Of a DNA stretch of 64,000 nucleotides, positions 59,194-64,000 are shown one piece after another. The stretch is from Roseomonas indoligenes (GTDB taxonomy: Bacteria > Pseudomonadota > Alphaproteobacteria > Acetobacterales > Acetobacteraceae), in assembly GCF_017813365.1 (NCBI RefSeq), contig NZ_JAGIZA010000022.1, positions 1 to 64,000 on the forward strand. Reading direction: 5' to 3'. Within the stretch, counting starts at the first letter, position 1. Every line of letters starts with the position of its first letter. The notes beneath the pieces were generated by a model that was given only the letters and a program-made list of their open reading frames with translations, was not told the DNA's origin and ran no database searches. The position numbers were made by a program, and so were the translations under genes.

Positions 59194-59499
59194 CTAGAGC
59201 TTTCCTTCAACCTCGCCGCGGAACCCGTGCACGATCCGTGCCCCGGCATAGGGGATCAGCCGCACCAGCCGCGTCTGCCCGGGCTCGAAGCGCACGGCGG
59301 TGCCGGCCGCGATGTCCAGCCGCATCCCGCGCGCCACCGCGCGGTCGAAGGCCAGCTCCGGGTTCGTCTCGGCAAAGTGGTAGTGGCTGCCCACCTGCAC
59401 GGGGCGATCGCCCGTGTTGGCGACCTCCATTTCCACCGCCGGGCGGCCAGCATTCAGCTCGATCTCGCCTTCGGCGGGAAACACCTCTCCGGGGATCAT
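59194..59499 (-). CDS. ureB: Urease beta subunit UreB
   Basis: 101 residues starting [19 protein letters not shown]; contains [24 protein letters not shown] and the C-terminal [13 protein letters not shown]. Structural subunit of the urease trimer. ATG 59499 is the conserved start; 17 upstream in-frame codons are not part of the family. Confidence 0.95.
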   Translation of the reverse strand: MIPGEVFPAEGEIELNAGRPAVEMEVANTGDRPVQVGSHYHFAETNPELAFDRAVARGMRLDIAAGTAVRFEPGQTRLVRLIPYAGARIVHGFRGEVEGKL

Positions 59500-59509
59500 C
59501 GCACTGCCC

Positions 59510-59812
59510 TCAACGGATCGGCTGGTGGACGGTGACGAGCTTCGTCCCATCGGGGAAGGTCGCCTCCACCTGGATCTCGTGGATCATCTCGGCCACGCCC
59601 TCCATCACCTGGTCCCGCGTGATCACCGTGGCGCCATCCCGCATCAGCTCCGCCACGCTGCGCCCGTCCCGCGCGCCCTCCACCACGAAATCCGACACCA
59701 GCGCCACCGCCTCCGGGTGGTTCAGCCGCACGCCCCGCTCCAGCCGGCGCCGCGCCACGTTCGCCGCCATGGCGATCAGCAGCTTGTCCTTCTCGCGCGG
59801 GGTCAGGTGCAT
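59510..59812 (-). CDS. ureA: Urease gamma subunit UreA
   Basis: 100 residues, exactly family length: [48 protein letters not shown] and the C-terminal [19 protein letters not shown]. Smallest structural subunit; 10 bases before ureB. Confidence 0.95.
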   Translation of the reverse strand: MHLTPREKDKLLIAMAANVARRRLERGVRLNHPEAVALVSDFVVEGARDGRSVAELMRDGATVITRDQVMEGVAEMIHEIQVEATFPDGTKLVTVHQPIR

Positions 59813-59856
59813 GGGCGGGTTCCGAAAAGGGTCGGCGGAGTATGGCGGCGGCGGCC

Positions 59857-60684
59857 TTAGGTGGTCCAGAGCCGCGGCAGCGCCGGTGGCAGACCGAACA
59901 GCGCCGCGCGCAAGGCGGGAATGGCCGCCGCCAGTGCGGCCCGTACCGGCATGGCCGGACCGAGCCAGCGGATCAGTGCCACGCCCTCCCGCGGGACGGT
60001 GGCGGCACCCAGTGGCCCGGCGAGGTCGCGCAGGACGGGCAGCCGTTCCGCCGCATCCGCCCCCGCATAGAGCAGCGTCGCGAAGCCGCCCGCCCCCGCG
60101 AAGCCGAACCGGTCCTCCAGCGCCTCGTCCGGCACCTCGATCCGCAGCGCATCGGCCCAGCGCAGCCGCCCGTTCACCCGCAGGCGCCAGGCATCGTGCA
60201 GGAACCCCTCCCGGAACCTCTCCCCCCGGGCCGCACGGCCGAAGACCAGCATCTCCGTCGCCAGCAGCCGCGCACCGGGGGAAAGCTCCACGTCCAGCCG
60301 CCGCCGCAGCCGTGCGCGGTCGAACAGGATCGTCTCCTGCGGCAGCCACTCCAGCACGGCCCCCGGCCCCACATGCAGCGCCGTCCCGATCCGCGTCTCC
60401 GGCCCAAGGGACCGGTACAGCTTCTCCGCCGCCGGGGTGCAAAGGGTTGCCGTGGCCCCCTCCTCCACCCGCGCCTGGACCCGGACCATATCGCCCCCGG
60501 CCAGGCCACCGGCCGTGTTCACCAGCGCGCCCGTGATCGGCGTTCCCGGCTCCGCATCCGGGAAGAGCACGCGCATCGGTGAGGATTGGTAGAGGTGGCG
60601 CAGCACCGTGCGCCCGCGCGCCACGCCGAAGACGATCTCGACGCCGCCATCCGCCCTCTGGTGTCGTGGGGCCTCCGCCGTCAC
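59857..60684 (-). CDS. ureD: Urease accessory protein UreD
   Basis: 275 residues from a GTG whose first bases overlap the TGA of the HxlR gene (GTGA). Characteristic [59 protein letters not shown] and [17 protein letters not shown]. UreD is the scaffold that docks UreF/UreG on apo-urease. It precedes ureA in the usual ureDABC order. Confidence 0.92.
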   Translation of the reverse strand: MTAEAPRHQRADGGVEIVFGVARGRTVLRHLYQSSPMRVLFPDAEPGTPITGALVNTAGGLAGGDMVRVQARVEEGATATLCTPAAEKLYRSLGPETRIGTALHVGPGAVLEWLPQETILFDRARLRRRLDVELSPGARLLATEMLVFGRAARGERFREGFLHDAWRLRVNGRLRWADALRIEVPDEALEDRFGFAGAGGFATLLYAGADAAERLPVLRDLAGPLGAATVPREGVALIRWLGPAMPVRAALAAAIPALRAALFGLPPALPRLWTT

Positions 60685-61034
60685 GCCGCCTTCTGCAACG
60701 CCGCCATCACGTGCCTGTCCCCCCAATCCTTCAGCGCCTGGATCACCGGCGCCAGACTCCGCCCGCGCTCGGAAAGGCTGTACTCCACGCGCGGCGGCAC
60801 CTCCGCATAGACGCGGCGCGTGATCAACCCGTCCGCCTCCAGCTCCCGCAACTGGTTCGTCAGCATCCGCTGCGTCACGTTCGGCAGGCGCCGGCGGATC
60901 TCGCTGAACCGCATCGTCCCCTCCCCGAGGTGATGCAGGATCACGCCCTTCCACTTGCCGTCGATGAGGGCGAGCGTCGCCTCCACGGCGCAGCCCGGGC
61001 TGCAATCCAGGCGTTCGTGCCGGGTCCGGGCCAT
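60681..61034 (-). CDS. HxlR-family transcriptional regulator, first gene of the urease transcript
   Basis: 117 residues, winged HTH of the HxlR/MarR-like type: [48 protein letters not shown]. Two Cys near the N-terminus ([10 protein letters not shown]) sit where YodB/QorR-type members sense quinones or oxidants. ATG 61034 has AAGGA upstream; an in-frame GTG at 61037 is possible. It is divergent from the quinone-oxidoreductase-like gene (typical HxlR target) and also overlaps ureD by 4 bases, so it may control both directions. Confidence 0.85.
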   Translation of the reverse strand: MARTRHERLDCSPGCAVEATLALIDGKWKGVILHHLGEGTMRFSEIRRRLPNVTQRMLTNQLRELEADGLITRRVYAEVPPRVEYSLSERGRSLAPVIQALKDWGDRHVMAALQKAA

Positions 61035-61133
61035 CACGGTATCCTTTTCGACACTATGGGTGATTCATGTGCGTTCTTGCGATGGCCCAGGGTATCGCGC
61101 ATCTCCGGCCCAACACAGCCCCGGAGAAGTGCC

Positions 61134-62162
61134 ATGCGCGCCATCGGTTACCAGACCTCCCTCCCCATCGACCGCGAGGACTCCCTTCTCGACATCGACC
61201 TTCCCGCCCCCGAGCCGAAGGGCCGCGACCTGTTGGTGGAGGTCCGCGCCGTTTCCGTGAACCCCGTAGATACGAAGGTGCGGATGCGGGCCGCGCCGGA
61301 AGCCGGTGGATACAAGGTGCTGGGCTGGGACGCAGCCGGCATCGTGAAGGCCGCGGGCCCGGACGCCACCCGCTTCAAGCCGGGCGACGCCGTGTTCTAC
61401 GCCGGCGACATCACCCGCCCCGGCACGAATTCCGAGCTGCACCTGGTTGATGAACGGATCGTCGGCACCAAGCCCGCCTCCCTCGGCTTCGCCGAGGCCG
61501 CGGCCATGCCGCTGACCGCCATCACCGCCTGGGAAGCGCTGTTCGACCGGCTTCAGGTGAAGACCCACGCTGTCCCCGGCGCCGCCCGCGCCCTGCTGAT
61601 CGTCGGCGGCGCCGGCGGGGTCGGCTCCATCGCCATCCAGCTCGCCCGCAAGCTGACGGACCTGACCGTCATCGCCACCGCCTCCCGCCCGGAGACGCGG
61701 GACTGGGCGCTGGAACTCGGCGCGCACCACGTGGTGGACCATTCCAAGCCCCTGGCCGCGGAAGTGGCCGGCCTCAACCTCGGCGCCCCCGGTTTCGTCT
61801 TCTCCACGACCCAGACGGACAAGCACCTGGCCGAGATCGCGGAACTGATGGCCCCCCAGGGCCGCTTCGTCCTGATCGACGACCCGGGCCCGGGAACGCT
61901 GAACGTGAGCCTGCTGAAAACGAAGAGCATCTCCCTGCACTGGGAGCTGATGTACACCCGCTCCATGTTCGGCACCCCCGACATGGGGGAGCAGGGCGCG
62001 CTGCTGGACGAGGTCTCCCGCTTGGTGGATGCCGGCACCCTCCGCACCACCCTGACGGAGACCTTCGGCACGATCAACGCCGCCAACCTCCGCCGCGCCC
62101 ATGCCCTGCTCGAGAGCGGCAAATCCCGCGGCAAGGTGGTGCTGGAAGGCTTCGGCGCCTGA
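61134..62162 (+). CDS. Zinc-type alcohol dehydrogenase/quinone oxidoreductase family protein
   Basis: 342 residues, medium-chain dehydrogenase fold. N-terminal VRAVSVNPVDTKVRMR and LGWDAAGIVKAAGPDATRFKPGDAVFYAG; NADPH-binding LLIVGGAGGVGSIAIQLARKLT (~160). No zinc-ligand Cys set is visible, matching the zinc-free quinone/enone reductases. Divergent from the HxlR regulator (99-base intergene), a common arrangement in which the regulator controls the reductase in response to electrophiles. Confidence 0.88.
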   Translation: MRAIGYQTSLPIDREDSLLDIDLPAPEPKGRDLLVEVRAVSVNPVDTKVRMRAAPEAGGYKVLGWDAAGIVKAAGPDATRFKPGDAVFYAGDITRPGTNSELHLVDERIVGTKPASLGFAEAAAMPLTAITAWEALFDRLQVKTHAVPGAARALLIVGGAGGVGSIAIQLARKLTDLTVIATASRPETRDWALELGAHHVVDHSKPLAAEVAGLNLGAPGFVFSTTQTDKHLAEIAELMAPQGRFVLIDDPGPGTLNVSLLKTKSISLHWELMYTRSMFGTPDMGEQGALLDEVSRLVDAGTLRTTLTETFGTINAANLRRAHALLESGKSRGKVVLEGFGA

Positions 62163-62240
62163 TCCGGCCGGGCGGGGCGGCCGCAACGCCGCCTCGCCCG
62201 CCCGCGTTCCCCCTCCGTCATCCATCGCGGAGAGAGCCCG

Positions 62241-62444
62241 ATGTCCCAGCCATCCGGAAATCCCGGCGTCACCGTTCCCGCCGCCGGGGGCACGCCTGCC
62301 CCCGGCGACGAGACTACCCCGGATGCCACCCAGACCGCTGAGAACACCTGCCCGGAGTGTGGCGGGTCCGGCACGGTGCAGGGCAAGCCCTGCCCGGGCT
62401 GCGAGGGCACCGGCACTGTCACGGTGACCGTCGGCGACGCCTGA
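62241..62444 (+). CDS. Tiny CxxCxGxG zinc-knuckle-like protein
   Basis: 67 residues. A disordered Pro/Thr-rich N-terminus is followed by TCPECGGSGTVQGKPCPGCEGTGTVTV, two DnaJ-type CxxCxGxG repeats that would hold one zinc ion. AGAGAG (62227-62232) lies 8 bases before the ATG. Stand-alone; probable small chaperone-like or adaptor protein, function unknown. Confidence 0.6.
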   Translation: MSQPSGNPGVTVPAAGGTPAPGDETTPDATQTAENTCPECGGSGTVQGKPCPGCEGTGTVTVTVGDA

Positions 62445-62529
62445 CCCATCCGGCGGGTGACGCCGGAGGCCTGCCACGCCATCATGGACGCCACACCGGC
62501 CCGGAACGAGGTCGGCAAGGAGATTGTCC

Positions 62530-63510
62530 ATGCTCACCCGCCGCCATCTCGGCACCCTGGCGCTGTCCGGTGCCGTCCTGGCCCGCCCGGCCCTCGCTGC
62601 CTATCCCGAGCGAACGATCACGGTCGTCGTCCCCTTCGCGCCCGGGGGCGCGAACGACCTCGCGGGCCGCCTGCTGGCCGACCGCATCGGCCCGCTCCTC
62701 TCGCCCGAGGGCCGCGCCCTGGTGGAGAACCGGCCCGGCGGCGGCAGCGCCATCGGGGCCGAATACGTCCGCCGCGCGAAGCCGGATGGCTACACCCTGC
62801 TCGTCGGCTCCGCCTCCACCCTCGCCGTCGCCCCGGCCTCCGGCGCCAGCGCGGCGCGCTACCACCCGACCCAGGACTTCACGCCGATCACGATCGTCGG
62901 CACCAGCCCGCTCGGCGTGGTGGTGCCGACGAACTCCGGCATCACCACGGTCAAGCAGCTGGTGGACAAGCTTCGCGCGGAGCCGGGGCTCGTCGGCTAC
63001 GCCAGCTCCGGCGTCGGGGGCGTGGCGCATCTCGCCGCGGACTACCTGGCCAACCTCGCCGGCACCACCGCGCAGCACGTGCCCTATCGCGGCGGTTCCC
63101 AGACCGCGGAGTCCCTGATCAAGGGGGAGACCCTCTACGCCGTGGACCAGCTCGGCTCCGTCGTCGGCCAGGTGCGGGACGGTGCGCTGCGGCTCCTGGC
63201 CGTCACCACCCGCAGCCGCGACCCGAACTTCCCGGACGTGCCGACGGTGGCGGAAGCCGTGCTGCCCGACTACGAGCTGACCACCTGGACCGTGATGGCC
63301 GGCCCCAAGGACCTGCCGGACGACGTGGCCGGGGCGCTCAGCAAGGCTGCCAACACTGCCCTGGCCGAGCCCCGCGTGCGCGAGCGGCTGGAGAGCACGG
63401 GCACCACCCCCACGCTGGACAGCACCCCGGCCTCCACCCGCGCCTTCCTGGACCGTGAATACGCGCTCTATCGGAACATCGTGCAGCGGATCGGGCTGAA
63501 GCTGGACTAG
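62530..63510 (+). CDS. Bug-family (tripartite tricarboxylate transporter) substrate-binding protein
   Basis: 326 residues. Twin-arginine-type signal MLTRRHLGTLALSGAVLA, cleavage before AYPERT. Family features: PERTITVVVPFAPGGANDLAGRLLAD, VENRPGGGSAIGAEYVRRAKPDGYTLLVG, YRGGSQTAESLIKGETLYAVDQLGS and VPTVAEAVLPDYELTTW. AAGGAG 8 bases upstream decides ATG 62530. Binds a carboxylate in the periplasm; no TctA/TctB partners are present here. Confidence 0.9.
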   Translation: MLTRRHLGTLALSGAVLARPALAAYPERTITVVVPFAPGGANDLAGRLLADRIGPLLSPEGRALVENRPGGGSAIGAEYVRRAKPDGYTLLVGSASTLAVAPASGASAARYHPTQDFTPITIVGTSPLGVVVPTNSGITTVKQLVDKLRAEPGLVGYASSGVGGVAHLAADYLANLAGTTAQHVPYRGGSQTAESLIKGETLYAVDQLGSVVGQVRDGALRLLAVTTRSRDPNFPDVPTVAEAVLPDYELTTWTVMAGPKDLPDDVAGALSKAANTALAEPRVRERLESTGTTPTLDSTPASTRAFLDREYALYRNIVQRIGLKLD

Positions 63511-63572
63511 GCCGCACCCTTGCGGCGGCGCGCCCCATCGGCAGGATGGGCGCGCCGCCGACGGAGGGATGC

Positions 63573-64000
63573 ATGACCGACTGGGCCACCGATACGGGAC
63601 GCTTCGCCCTGGGCGACCTGGCCGTTCTCAAGGGCGGCACCATCCGCGGCGCCGCACTGAACTGGAAAACCCACGGCACCCTCTCCCCGGCAGGGGACAA
63701 CGTCATCCTCTATCCTACCAGCTACGGCGCCACCGCCGCGGAGCTGGAATGGCTGATCCGGCCGGACGGCGTGCTGGACCCCGGGCGCTGGTTCGTCGTG
63801 CAGATCGACATGTTCGGCAACGGCGTTTCCTCCTCACCCCAGGACACGCCGGACTACCCCCTCCTCGTCACCGCCTGGGACAATGTCCACGCCCAGCGCC
63901 GTCTCCTGAAGGAGGTGCTGGGGATCGAGCGCCTGCGCGCCGTCTATGGCTGGTCCATGGGCGCGCAGCAGGCCTACCACTGGGCCGCGCTTTTCCCCGA
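63573..64000 (+). CDS. Alpha/beta-fold hydrolase, homoserine acetyltransferase-like, truncated by window end
   Basis: 142 residues are visible before the right edge. GDLAVLKGGTIRGAALNWKTHGTLS at the start and VVQIDMFGNGVSSSPQDTP follow the MetX-like group of alpha/beta hydrolases. GWSMGAQQAYHWA supplies the nucleophile elbow (Ser in GxSxG). The rest of the catalytic triad is outside the window. GGAGGG is 6 bases before the ATG. Function (acyl transfer or ester hydrolysis) not decided. Confidence 0.8.
   Translation, partial: MTDWATDTGRFALGDLAVLKGGTIRGAALNWKTHGTLSPAGDNVILYPTSYGATAAELEWLIRPDGVLDPGRWFVVQIDMFGNGVSSSPQDTPDYPLLVTAWDNVHAQRRLLKEVLGIERLRAVYGWSMGAQQAYHWAALFP

Overview
The window is about 70% GC, tightly packed, and reads like the chromosome of an alphaproteobacterium in the Acetobacteraceae, most like Roseomonas. 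This is judged from gene content and codon use, not from a database search. Supporting signs are a Bug-family tricarboxylate binding protein, a DUF1194 protein, several twin-arginine binding proteins, a CobW/WD40 gene pair, a NasS/NasT nitrate system and an alphaproteobacterial-type urease operon.

Layout. Positions 1-3487 look like the end of an integrated element: a decayed IS5-type transposase, a PD-(D/E)XK nuclease, a small unknown protein and an ArdC-like antirestriction protein, lying against the 3' end of a tRNA-Arg(CCG) gene (3488-3564, minus). Next comes an orphan holin/endolysin fusion (3624-4850). Positions 4987-14458 hold ordinary chromosomal genes: an omega-amino-acid transaminase, an AI-2E-type permease with an unusual C-terminal domain, a CobW GTPase with a WD40 partner, an aldo/keto reductase, DUF3775 and DUF1194 proteins, and a phosphoribosyltransferase. 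A five-gene oligopeptide/nickel-type ABC importer fills 14533-19763. A metzincin protease with Calx-beta and FG-GAP repeats follows at 19869-22064, behind a structured leader.

Positions 23691-31309 hold an MdoH-like glucosyltransferase, divergent from a six-gene set: acyl-CoA dehydrogenase, PIG-L deacetylase, NodS-like methyltransferase and three different glycosyltransferases. I read this as an uncharacterised glycoconjugate pathway and the best candidate here for an undescribed system. A penicillin-binding D,D-carboxypeptidase with a SPOR domain, a secreted unknown protein and a divergent PEP-carboxylase homologue follow.

Positions 37062-50846 are the assimilatory nitrate system: NasT (ANTAR regulator), NasS (cytoplasmic nitrate sensor), NrtABC importer, an FAD/NAD(P)H oxidoreductase, nitrite reductase, a CysJ-like flavoprotein and the molybdenum nitrate reductase NasA. 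An AT-richer segment carrying a lone sugar transferase (about 37760-39480) separates nasT from the rest. Just upstream of nasS lie two hairpins whose hexanucleotide loops fit the ANTAR-target rule (A at loop position 1, G at position 4). NasT probably binds there and antiterminates the operon, while NasS sequesters NasT when nitrate is absent.

Positions 50848-54888 hold a gamma-glutamyltransferase-like enzyme, a small HExxH protein and an oligopeptide-binding protein. The urease operon runs right to left from 61034 to 54952: an HxlR regulator overlapping ureD, then ureABC, ureE with a His-rich tail, ureF, ureG and hupE/ureJ. With the nitrate genes it makes this a nitrogen-acquisition region. 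The right end holds a quinone-oxidoreductase-like enzyme divergent from the HxlR gene, a tiny CxxCxGxG protein, a Bug-type binding protein and a truncated alpha/beta hydrolase.
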